Below are positions 36,444-43,557 of a stretch of 64,000 nucleotides of DNA, piece by piece. The translations under genes and the position numbers were made by a program. Every line of letters starts with the position of its first letter. Positions within the stretch are counted from its first letter, which is position 1. The stretch covers positions 62,001-126,000 of the forward strand of contig NZ_JZTW01000009.1 in assembly GCF_000962805.1 (NCBI RefSeq), in the 5' to 3' direction. The DNA is from Pseudarthrobacter chlorophenolicus (GTDB lineage Bacteria; Actinomycetota; Actinomycetes; Actinomycetales; Micrococcaceae). Below the pieces are notes generated by a model. It made no database searches, was not told where the DNA came from, and saw only the letters and a program-made list of their open reading frames with translations.

Positions 36444-37319
36444 CTACTGGCCGCCGCGCCGGACCGGCTGGGCCGTGTTGACCGTGTGGATGGCCCGCAG
36501 CAGCTTGGCGGGAAAGTAGACCGAAAAGAAGACCACCATGGGCGCCTTCAGCGCCATCTTTTTAACGTTGTGCGCCTTGTACGTGCGGTCGAACCGGGTG
36601 ACGTAATAGCGATAGTCCCGCGGGGAGTCCTCGAGCCTGCGTGCGGACATCCCGGACACCATCTGCGGCCAGTATTGGACCTTCAGGTCGTGCTCGGCCA
36701 GGTGGAGGGACAAGTCGATGTCCTCATGCATCTCATCTTTCTCATCCCGGCACGTTTCGGCACGGATAGTGTTCCACGCGGTGGACCGCAGTGCCATGTT
36801 GGAGCCGAACAGGAAGTGGTACTGCTGCTTCGCCAATTTCAGCATGAGCTGGCGCATCTTGTCGTCGGCCTTCAGTCCGAAGCGCCGCATGGGCATGTCG
36901 TAATAGACCACCGGGCCTGTGGCGGCCTGCACCGATGGGTCCTGAAATGCCTTCTGGACCTGTTCCACCCAATCCGGCTCCACCACCGAGTCCGCGTCGA
37001 TCCGGCCGAGGACGTCCCCGGTGGCGTGGTCGAGGCCGAAGTTCCGGGTGGGGATGAGGCCCTGCTCGCTGTCCTGGGTCAGCAGCAGGATGGGACTTTC
37101 CGGGTACTCCAGCTGCATCTGCCGGACAATGGCGGCGGTCCGGTCCGTTGAGAGGTTGTCCACCACGATGATCTCGTGCGCGGGCACGGACTGGTAGATG
37201 GCAGCGATGAGGCACTGCCGGATGACGCTCTCCTCGTTGTACGCCGGGATCACAACGGACACGCGGGGCAACTCGGCTGCGTCGTTCAAGGGATCCCCAG
37301 AGGATTGATCGGCTGACAT
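36444..37319 (-). CDS. Glycosyltransferase family 2
   Basis: A 291-residue GT-A enzyme. The nucleotide-sugar domain starts PRVSVVIPAYNEESVIRQCL (residue about 19); the metal-binding DXD motif is RIDADSVVEPDW, and the acceptor-side ED motif lies in EMHEDIDLSLHL. No multi-span membrane domain is present, only a hydrophobic stretch near the C-terminus (ALKAPMVVFFSVYF). It probably transfers a sugar to a lipid or envelope acceptor; the specific product is unknown. Confidence 0.87.
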   Translation of the reverse strand: MSADQSSGDPLNDAAELPRVSVVIPAYNEESVIRQCLIAAIYQSVPAHEIIVVDNLSTDRTAAIVRQMQLEYPESPILLLTQDSEQGLIPTRNFGLDHATGDVLGRIDADSVVEPDWVEQVQKAFQDPSVQAATGPVVYYDMPMRRFGLKADDKMRQLMLKLAKQQYHFLFGSNMALRSTAWNTIRAETCRDEKDEMHEDIDLSLHLAEHDLKVQYWPQMVSGMSARRLEDSPRDYRYYVTRFDRTYKAHNVKKMALKAPMVVFFSVYFPAKLLRAIHTVNTAQPVRRGGQ

Positions 37320-37404
37320 CAGTCCAAATCTAGCATTGCTGCCTTTCCCGCCCGGGAGCCGGCCGGCACCTCTCCCAAACGGCGTGACGGCCTGGGAAAA
37401 CAGC

Positions 37405-37440
37405 AGCAGGGGTCCCGTTCCGAAGAACGGGACCCCTGCT
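37405..37440. terminator. Bidirectional terminator-like hairpin
   Basis: AGCAGGGGTCCCGTT (37405-37419) and AACGGGACCCCTGCT (37426-37440) form a perfect 15-bp stem with a 6-nt loop, 20 bp past the stop of the 11-residue-repeat protein gene. Confidence 0.8.
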
Positions 37441-37460
37441 GTGGACGTGCTGGACCGGGA

Positions 37461-38447
37461 TCAGGCCTGCGTGGTGCCCTTATCCCCGTTGTGGATGCTG
37501 TTGGCGATGTTGCGGGTGGCCGTCTTCGCATCGGTTGCCACCTTGGGAGCAGCGTCTGCTGCATCTTCGGCAACGTGCTTGGCTTTGTCGGCTGCGTCCT
37601 CTGCCTTTTCCTTGGCCGCATCGGCAGACTCGGATACCTTGTCAGCGCCGGCCGCAGCGAAGGAGCCTGCCGCGTCCGATGCCTTTTCGGCCGCATCGGC
37701 GGTGGTTTCCTTGACCTCGTTGACCGTGGTGGCCGGAACCGGGGCGGGCGTGGGCGTCACGGGCGAGGGCGTCTTCCACGGATCCTCGACGGGCTTTGAG
37801 GCCTTCCAGGCGGCAACTCCAGCAGCGACCGCTGCGGCGATAACGCCGAACACCAGCCAGCCGCGCTTCTTCTTCGGCTCCGGCTTGGCCAGCTGGATGC
37901 CTACGCTGCGACCGGCCTCGGCGGCAGCTGCCTTCAGCTGGGTGCCGGTGGCCTGCGCCTGCTCCTGGATGGAATGAACGATTCCGGCGTCACCAAGCCG
38001 CTGGGCGACGGCGTCAACGCGGGCCGGAGCGCCTTCGAGCGTGCGGTGAACGGCCTCAGAGGCGACACCGAGCTGGTCCGAGAGCCTGGGCAGGTATTCA
38101 ACAACTACGCGGTCGCGGGCATTGAGGACCACGGGGGTGGCCTTGTCCAGTGCCTCGTGAAGCTTGGGGGATGCACTCTCGACAACGTCGTTGATCCTGG
38201 GCGCCAGCTGCGCCAGGCCGTCCTGGAGCCGCGGGGTCACGGTGGCCACGCCGTCGGCAAGGTTGTGGGCGGCGGACTTCAGCCCCTCCTGGATTTTGGG
38301 TGATGCTGTGTCCAGGCCGTGCTGCAGGCGGGGAACTGCCCAGTCAACAGCGGCTTCCACGCGGGGGGTTGCCCAGTCTTTGGCATTTTCCACGGCATGG
38401 GTGACCGACTGCTCAAGGTCACGGGCAATACGATCAGACTTCTTCAC
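37461..38447 (-). CDS. Membrane-anchored protein with 11-residue amphipathic repeats
   Basis: A 328-residue protein of unknown function. Residues about 27-114 consist of eight consecutive 11-residue units of the pattern (T/S/A)P(R/K)hxxxhxxA, for example TPRVEAAVDWA, SPKIQEGLKSA and SPKLHEALDKA. One membrane helix follows (about 197-215, WLVFGVIAAAVAAGVAAW) after a basic KPEPKKKRG. Then comes a Pro/Thr stalk and an Ala/Lys/Asp/Glu-rich C-terminus that again shows an 11-residue period (KAEDAADKAKH, VAEDAADAAPK). Eleven-residue periodicity is known from apolipoproteins, synuclein and LEA proteins, which lie along membranes. A role at the inner membrane surface or in stress protection is inference. 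Confidence 0.75.
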   Translation of the reverse strand: MKKSDRIARDLEQSVTHAVENAKDWATPRVEAAVDWAVPRLQHGLDTASPKIQEGLKSAAHNLADGVATVTPRLQDGLAQLAPRINDVVESASPKLHEALDKATPVVLNARDRVVVEYLPRLSDQLGVASEAVHRTLEGAPARVDAVAQRLGDAGIVHSIQEQAQATGTQLKAAAAEAGRSVGIQLAKPEPKKKRGWLVFGVIAAAVAAGVAAWKASKPVEDPWKTPSPVTPTPAPVPATTVNEVKETTADAAEKASDAAGSFAAAGADKVSESADAAKEKAEDAADKAKHVAEDAADAAPKVATDAKTATRNIANSIHNGDKGTTQA

Positions 38448-38602
38448 AACTACCTCCCGATTAATATGACGGTGCTGTGGTTAGCCTACGTGCCTGAGAC
38501 TTCACGGGCTATTCACTCTGCGGATTTCAGGGGGATTTCACCCAGCGCGGAACTGGTACAGGGGCCGCCAACGTCATAGTCCGCCATGGAAGAATGGGCC
38601 CT

Positions 38603-39148
38603 ATGACTGCCATCGCAACCGCAAAAGCAACCATCCACACCAGCCTCGGCGACATCGTGGTAAACCTCTTCGGCAACCACGCGCCCAAGACCGTCAAGAA
38701 CTTCGTTGGACTCGCCACTGGCGAGCAGGACTGGACCCACCCGGAGACGGGCGAGGCCAAGACCGGCACCCCGCTGTACAACGGAACCATCTTCCACCGC
38801 ATCATCAAGGACTTCATGATCCAGGCCGGCGACCCGCTGGGCCGCGGCACCGGTGGCCCCGGCTACCGCTTTGATGACGAGATCCACCCCGAACTGAGCT
38901 TCAACCAGCCCTACAAGCTGGCAATGGCGAACGCCGGCATCCAGATGGGCAAGGGCACCAACGGTTCGCAGTTCTTCATCACCACCATCCCCACCGACTG
39001 GCTGCAGGGCAAGCACAGCATCTTCGGTGAAGTGGCCGACGACGAATCCAAGAAGGTCGTTGACGCTATTGAGGGCGTCCGCACCGGCATGGGCGACCGC
39101 CCGGTGGAGGATGTCACCATCAACAGCATCGACATCGAACAGCTGTAA
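38603..39148 (+). CDS. ppiA: Peptidyl-prolyl cis-trans isomerase, cyclophilin type
   Basis: A 181-residue cyclophilin: the core FHRIIKDFMIQAGDPLGRGTGGPGYRFDDE with the catalytic Arg in FHRII, and the NGSQFFIT substrate-groove motif. It catalyses proline isomerisation during protein folding in the cytoplasm; no signal peptide is present. ATG 38603 is preferred over 38594 because GGAAGAA lies about 9 nt upstream of it. The rhomboid gene follows 9 bp later. Confidence 0.95.
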   Translation: MTAIATAKATIHTSLGDIVVNLFGNHAPKTVKNFVGLATGEQDWTHPETGEAKTGTPLYNGTIFHRIIKDFMIQAGDPLGRGTGGPGYRFDDEIHPELSFNQPYKLAMANAGIQMGKGTNGSQFFITTIPTDWLQGKHSIFGEVADDESKKVVDAIEGVRTGMGDRPVEDVTINSIDIEQL

Positions 39149-39157
39149 TCCCGCACC

Positions 39158-40036
39158 ATGAGCTACGGAATTCCGTCGGCCGAGCCGTCCGCCCAGGACC
39201 CGGTATGCCCCCGGCACCCTGACAGGCCCTCCTACGTGCGCTGCCAGCGGTGCGGGCGTCCCGCGTGCCCCGACTGCCAGCGGGCGGCCGCCGTCGGATT
39301 CCAATGCGTTGACTGCGTCAACGAAACACGGCGTACGACGCCGGAAGTCCGGTCGGTCTACGGCGGCGCCGTTGCCACGGGCAAGCCCATGGTGACGTTC
39401 GGGATTATCGCGGTCTGCGCGGTGCTGTACGTCCTGCAGTGGATCATCCCCAACGACGCGGTTTATCAAAGCCTGGGTTTTGCAAATATTTACGCCGAAC
39501 CGCGGTACGGCGAGTTTGAGCCGTGGCGGATGCTCACGGCAGCATTCCTGCATTCCCAGGGATTCATCCTGCACATCGCATTGAACATGTACATGCTGTG
39601 GATCTTTGGGCAGGCATTGGAGCCCCTCTTGGGCCGGGTCCGTTTCCTGGCGGTGTACCTGCTGTCTGCCTTGGGCGGTTCAGTGGGGTACCTGCTCCTC
39701 ACGCCCCTCTACGTTCCCGGCCAGCCCCTGTACGGAGTGGTAGGCGCCTCGGGTGCCATCTTCGGTCTCTTCGGTGCCATGCTCCTGGTACAACGCCAGC
39801 GCGGCGGGGACACGCGCCAGCTGTGGATACTGATCGCCATTAACGGCGCCATCGGCTTCCTGGTCCCGCAGATCGCCTGGCAGGCCCACCTCGGCGGCCT
39901 GGTCACGGGCGCCTTGTGCGCGGCCGTGATCGCGTACACGCCACGCGGGCCGCGCCGGGGGCTGGTTCAGGCCGTGGGCCTGCTGGCGGTCCTGGCGCTC
40001 CTCGCAGCAGCTGTATGGGTGCGCGTCTCCATCTGA
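39158..40036 (+). CDS. Rhomboid family intramembrane serine protease with N-terminal zinc-finger-like domain
   Basis: A 292-residue protein. Residues about 12-50 are Cys/His-rich in a B-box-like pattern (CPRHPDRPSYVRCQRCGRPACPDC... CVDC), probably a zinc-binding cytoplasmic domain. Six to seven membrane helices follow. The catalytic Ser lies in GASG (GVVGASGAIFGLFG) and the His in the sixth helix (WQAHLGGLVTG). Rhomboids cleave substrates within the membrane; its substrates are unknown. It is co-oriented and closely linked with ppiA and ends in a terminator at 40065-40097. Confidence 0.92.
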   Translation: MSYGIPSAEPSAQDPVCPRHPDRPSYVRCQRCGRPACPDCQRAAAVGFQCVDCVNETRRTTPEVRSVYGGAVATGKPMVTFGIIAVCAVLYVLQWIIPNDAVYQSLGFANIYAEPRYGEFEPWRMLTAAFLHSQGFILHIALNMYMLWIFGQALEPLLGRVRFLAVYLLSALGGSVGYLLLTPLYVPGQPLYGVVGASGAIFGLFGAMLLVQRQRGGDTRQLWILIAINGAIGFLVPQIAWQAHLGGLVTGALCAAVIAYTPRGPRRGLVQAVGLLAVLALLAAAVWVRVSI

Positions 40037-40064
40037 TGTAGTCCACGCGGGCGTGACGCCCGGA

Positions 40065-40097
40065 ACCCCCAGCCTCCTTGTGGAGACTGGGGGTTTT
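40065..40097 (+). terminator. Terminator of ppiA-rhomboid
   Basis: ACCCCCAGCCTCC and GGAGACTGGGGGT (one C-A mismatch), TTGT loop, followed by TTTCTTT, which runs into the first DnaA box at 40100. Confidence 0.85.
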
Positions 40098-40760
40098 CTT
40101 TATCCACAGCCCTTATCCACATTGTTAATAACTTACAAGCGTGTAGTTCGGAGCCAAGACGCCGTGAAACCGCCTGCTGGCATGGCAGGGACAGTACAGA
40201 GCCGAATTTTCTCCACATCTGTGGATAACTGCTGGGGATAGGGCTGTGCTTAAGTGGACAAAACCGCACCTTCCCGGCTCCGCTGTGGATAACTCTGGCT
40301 TATTGGGCTTTACCTGGCACTTTTGCAGCGCTCAAGCGCCGTCCGTCAACAGCTTTTGCACACTGTTAATAAGTCACAGACCTCTAAGACCACGGTGAAA
40401 AATCCCCGGATTACCGCGGTTTGGGGGATTCAGCGGCAGGAGCCTCCACGGAATCCACAGCTGTGGATAAGTTGTGGGTATTCCTTTGTTGGTAAGTGGA
40501 AAACACCCAGGTCCCGCTCAACGCCAGCAAGCTGGCCGCCGGATTCAGGTTCCAGCGCTCGGAGCTGGGGATAGAGCCCCGCGTTCCTGTGGGTACCGGC
40601 GGGTAACTCCGGTGCCGGCGATTTATCCACAGGGTATTCCACAGTGTTAATAACTGCATCCCAGCCGCGGGTTTCCCGGAAAGCCCGGCTTCCGCGGGCC
40701 TGGAGGGGCAAGCCAAGGACGGAACAAGCGTTATCAACACTGTGGATAACTTTCCCCACA
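40098..40760. promoter_or_regulatory. Dense DnaA-box cluster in the rhomboid-tag intergenic region
   Basis: Seven perfect DnaA boxes: TTATCCACA at 40100-40108, 40113-40121 and 40623-40631; TGTGGATAA at 40220-40228, 40284-40292, 40462-40470 and 40741-40749. Near-matches occur at 40209-40217 (TTCTCCACA) and 40731-40739 (TTATCAACA). TGTTAATAA appears at 40123-40131, 40364-40372 and 40645-40653, the complement of the TTATTAACA also present in oriC. No gene is credible in this ~790-bp interval. It looks like a DnaA-titration or secondary origin-like locus about 15 kb right of dnaA. Confidence 0.82.
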
Positions 40761-40783
40761 GGCCAAAGCGCCGGAGACAACAA

Positions 40784-40817
40784 AACCCCCGCTGCCGGCG
40801 TCCGGCAACGGGGGGTT
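40784..40817 (-). terminator. Terminator of tag
   Basis: On the minus strand a stem between AACCCCCCGTTGCCGG and CCGGCAGCGGGGGTT, with a short loop, is followed by TTGTTG. It lies 19 bp past the tag stop. Confidence 0.8.
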
Positions 40818-40835
40818 CGGATTGGGACCCAGGAC

Positions 40836-41444
40836 TCAGGACGGCAGCGGCCACACGCCCGAGGAGCCCCGCCGGTGGCTATTCACAAGGTGTGTGTCCA
40901 CCATGCCGATGGCCTCCATGAGGGCGAACATGGTGGTGGGGCCAACGAAGGCAAACCCCTTCCGGCGGAGCGCCTTGGACAGCGCTACGGATTCCACCGA
41001 CTGAGTGGGGATATCCGCGTACGCCGTGGGCTGCGGAGTGGTGGAAGGCTGGAATCCCCAGACGAAATCCACCAGCCCGCCCTCTTCCCGCAGGGCGATG
41101 GTGGCGCGGGCATTCTTGATGGTGGCAACAATCTTCAGCCGGTTCCGGACAATGCCGGAGTCCTGCATGAGGCGGTCCACGTCGCCGTCCGTGTACAAGG
41201 CCACGGCGTCGGGGTTGAAGTCGGCGAAAGCGGTGCGGAACGCTGGCCGCTTCCGGAGGATGGTGGCCCAGGAGAGGCCTGATTGGAAGCCCTCAAGGCA
41301 GATCCGCTCGTACAGGCCGTGCTCGTCCCGGACGGGCAGGCCCCATTCCTGGTCGTAATAGGTCCGCATCAGCGGATCCGTGGAGGCCCACGCCGGCCGC
41401 GCCAGGCCGTCGTCGCCCACTATGAGGTCAGCACTCGGTGACAT
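40836..41444 (-). CDS. tag: DNA-3-methyladenine glycosylase I
   Basis: A 202-residue base-excision repair enzyme that removes 3-methyladenine. It has the Tag-family features YYDQEWGLPVRDEHGLYERICLEGFQSGLSW, with the conserved Glu/Trp pocket residues, the helix-hairpin region RNRLKIVATIKNARA, and the late GFAFVGPTTMFALMEAIGMVDTH. A zinc-binding pattern is not complete in the C-terminus. Start GTG or ATG at 41444 gives MSPSADLIVGDDG. It is followed by its own terminator and the DnaA-box cluster. Confidence 0.94.
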   Translation of the reverse strand: MSPSADLIVGDDGLARPAWASTDPLMRTYYDQEWGLPVRDEHGLYERICLEGFQSGLSWATILRKRPAFRTAFADFNPDAVALYTDGDVDRLMQDSGIVRNRLKIVATIKNARATIALREEGGLVDFVWGFQPSTTPQPTAYADIPTQSVESVALSKALRRKGFAFVGPTTMFALMEAIGMVDTHLVNSHRRGSSGVWPLPS

Positions 41445-41492
41445 GGCCGGCCTTCGTCAGGAACGGTTGCGGCGGTGCGTGGCGGGCATGGT

Positions 41493-41744
41493 TCAGGAGC
41501 GCCAGCGTGTGGTCATCATGAAGCCTACGATGGCGATGCCAAAGCCGGCGACGATGTTCCAGGAGCCCCACGGCTGCACGGGAAAACGACCCTCGCTGAT
41601 GTAGAACGTGATGATCCAGAACAGGCCGATGATCATCAGTCCGAACATGACCGGCTTGAACCACACCGGGTTCGGCTTGTAGGCGTCCGGTGCGGCCTTT
41701 TCTGCGGTGCTGGCGGCCTTCTTACGGGGCTTTGACTCGGGCAC
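41493..41744 (-). CDS. crgA: Cell division protein CrgA
   Basis: An 83-residue actinobacterial septation protein with two membrane helices (PVMFGLMIIGLFWIITFYIS and WNIVAGFGIAIVGFMMTTRW) after a basic N-terminus (MPESKPRKKAAS). CrgA helps recruit FtsI/FtsQ and coordinates septum formation. GTG 41744 has a strong SD (AAGGAGA) 5 nt upstream; the longer frame to 41834 runs through the intergenic region and is rejected. It is divergent from the sortase gene. Confidence 0.93.
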   Translation of the reverse strand: MPESKPRKKAASTAEKAAPDAYKPNPVWFKPVMFGLMIIGLFWIITFYISEGRFPVQPWGSWNIVAGFGIAIVGFMMTTRWRS

Positions 41745-41909
41745 TGGCTCTCCTTGGCGGCTGTCAAGTACGGCGTCCGGGGCTTGATATCCTACAAGAA
41801 GGAAATTGCCAGCGGTCTGCTCGATCTTGGTCAATTCTTACTAGCAGCCAATTCTAGCCGGAGTTCCCGGGCCGCCGGTGCCCATTGGAACCGCCCCCGA
41901 GGAGAACGC

Positions 41910-42692
41910 GTGGTATTGCAGGAGAAGGCGAGGCCCGCCGCCCCGCCCACTGCCGGCGTCGTCATCCTTCGCGGCGCAGTACAGGTGGCTGGTGAACTGC
42001 TCATCACCGCCGGCGTGATCCTCTTGCTGTTCGTGGCGTGGCAACTGTGGTGGACGAACGTTGAATCCGACGCCAAACAGAGCGAAGTCATCAAGGAATT
42101 CGCCCAGGACCTCGGCGCTGCGCCAGCTCCGGCGCCCACGGCCCCGCCCGCAGAAGGCGAGGATTTCGGCGAGCCCGTGGTGGGTGCCGCCCCCGGCCAC
42201 GCCGGAACCATCGGAATCATGTACATCCCGAGGTTCGGACCTAATTACACACGGCCCATTGTGCAGGGAACCAGCCAGGATGTCCTGGATACCCTTGGCC
42301 TGGGGCACTACGACTCGACGGCCATGCCGGGGGCCGTAGGAAACTTCGCCGTTGCCGGCCACCGGCAGACCCACGGTGCGGTGCTGGACAACATCCACAC
42401 GCTGGTGCCGGGAGACAAGATCTACGTCCAGACCAAGGACGGCTACTACACCTACATTTTCCGGAACAACCAGATCGTGATGCCTTCGCGCACCGACGTC
42501 CTGGCCCCGGTGCCCACCCTCCAGGGCGTGGCCCCCACGGAAAGGTTCCTCACCATGACCAGCTGCAACCCGCGGTTCGGCGCGGAGGAACGCATCATCG
42601 CCTACGCCCTGATGGACAGTTGGCGTCCCGGCTCGGCCGGACCGCCCGCTGAGATTGCCACGCAGGTGGCCGCAGCGATCGGGAAGGGCTGA
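41910..42692 (+). CDS. Class E sortase
   Basis: A 260-residue membrane-anchored cysteine transpeptidase. An N-terminal helix (GELLITAGVILLLFVAWQLWW) is followed by an Ala/Pro linker and the sortase barrel. The catalytic residues are visible as His in VAGHRQTHG, Cys in LTMTSCNPRF, and Arg in the following GAEERIIAYA. Class E sortases attach LAXTG-type proteins to the actinobacterial cell wall. GTG 41910 is chosen for its GAGGAG 6 nt upstream; ATG 41754 would add 52 residues overlapping the crgA promoter region. Two downstream genes follow almost without gaps. Confidence 0.93.
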   Translation: MVLQEKARPAAPPTAGVVILRGAVQVAGELLITAGVILLLFVAWQLWWTNVESDAKQSEVIKEFAQDLGAAPAPAPTAPPAEGEDFGEPVVGAAPGHAGTIGIMYIPRFGPNYTRPIVQGTSQDVLDTLGLGHYDSTAMPGAVGNFAVAGHRQTHGAVLDNIHTLVPGDKIYVQTKDGYYTYIFRNNQIVMPSRTDVLAPVPTLQGVAPTERFLTMTSCNPRFGAEERIIAYALMDSWRPGSAGPPAEIATQVAAAIGKG

Positions 42693-42694
42693 GC

Positions 42695-42865
42695 ATGTAC
42701 GGCTGGATCTTCCGCCACCTCCCGGGGCCGCTCTGGCTGCGGATCGTCACAGCAGTGGTGCTGGTGGCGGCCGCACTGGTATTGATGGTCCAGTTCCTGT
42801 TTCCCTGGATGTCCGAGTACACCCAATTCACCGACTCAACGATTGGTGCAGCAAGCCAGCCATGA
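42695..42865 (+). CDS. Small single-pass membrane protein, 56 aa
   Basis: It starts 2 bp after the sortase stop and overlaps the next gene by ATGA. It opens MYGWIFRHLPGPLWLRI, then a hydrophobic helix (VTAVVLVAAALVLMVQFLFPW) and a short acidic/polar tail. Small proteins of this type sit between the sortase and pabA/trpG genes of several actinobacteria. The function is unknown; the tight coupling supports real expression. Confidence 0.75.
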   Translation: MYGWIFRHLPGPLWLRIVTAVVLVAAALVLMVQFLFPWMSEYTQFTDSTIGAASQP

Positions 42866-43503
42866 CCACAACCAAGATCCTCGTGGTGGATAACTACGAC
42901 AGCTTCGTCTACACCCTGGTGGGCTACCTCCAGGAACTCGGCGCCGAGACCACAGTGGTCCGCAACGACGACGTCACACTCGCCGAAGCGATCGAACTTG
43001 CCGGCGCGCGTGACGGCGTCCTGGTGTCACCGGGCCCCGGCAACCCTGCCGAGGCGGGCATCTGCATTGAACTGATCAAGTGGTGCGGTGAAAACAGCGT
43101 CCCCATGTTCGGCGTTTGCCTGGGCCACCAGGCACTGGCAGAGGCCTTCGGCGGGAAGGTGACACATGCCCCCGAGCTCATGCATGGCAAGACCTCGCAG
43201 GTGGAACACATCGGAACCAGCGTGTTTACCGGCCTCCCCTCCCCCATCACCGCTACGCGCTACCACTCCCTGGCGGCAGTCCGTGAGTCCATTCCGGATG
43301 TCCTGGAAGTCACCGCGCAGACGGCGTCCGGCGTGGTCATGGGGCTGCAGCACCGCACGGCCCCGCTGTGCGGAGTGCAGTTCCACCCGGAATCCGTCCT
43401 GACAGAAGGCGGTTACCAGATGCTGGGCAACTGGCTCGAATCGTTGGGAATGGCCGGGGCGGCTGCGCGGGCAGCCAAGCTGAGCCCACTGATCCAGCAC
43501 TGA
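42862..43503 (+). CDS. Glutamine amidotransferase (anthranilate/aminodeoxychorismate synthase component II)
   Basis: A 213-residue class I amidotransferase that supplies ammonia to a chorismate-utilising synthase. It shows the N-terminal VVDNYDSFVYTLVGYL, the oxyanion PGPG, the catalytic Cys in FGVCLGHQALAEAFGG and the His/Glu pair in VQFHPESVLTEGG. The partner component I is not adjacent, so the protein may serve both tryptophan (TrpG) and folate (PabA) synthesis, as is common at this locus. ATG 42862 overlaps the small membrane protein gene. Confidence 0.93.
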   Translation: MTTTKILVVDNYDSFVYTLVGYLQELGAETTVVRNDDVTLAEAIELAGARDGVLVSPGPGNPAEAGICIELIKWCGENSVPMFGVCLGHQALAEAFGGKVTHAPELMHGKTSQVEHIGTSVFTGLPSPITATRYHSLAAVRESIPDVLEVTAQTASGVVMGLQHRTAPLCGVQFHPESVLTEGGYQMLGNWLESLGMAGAAARAAKLSPLIQH

Positions 43504-43557
43504 GGAGCCCATCCCCGGGATGAACGGCTGGGCCGGCTCATCCCGCCGGGGTGCCGG

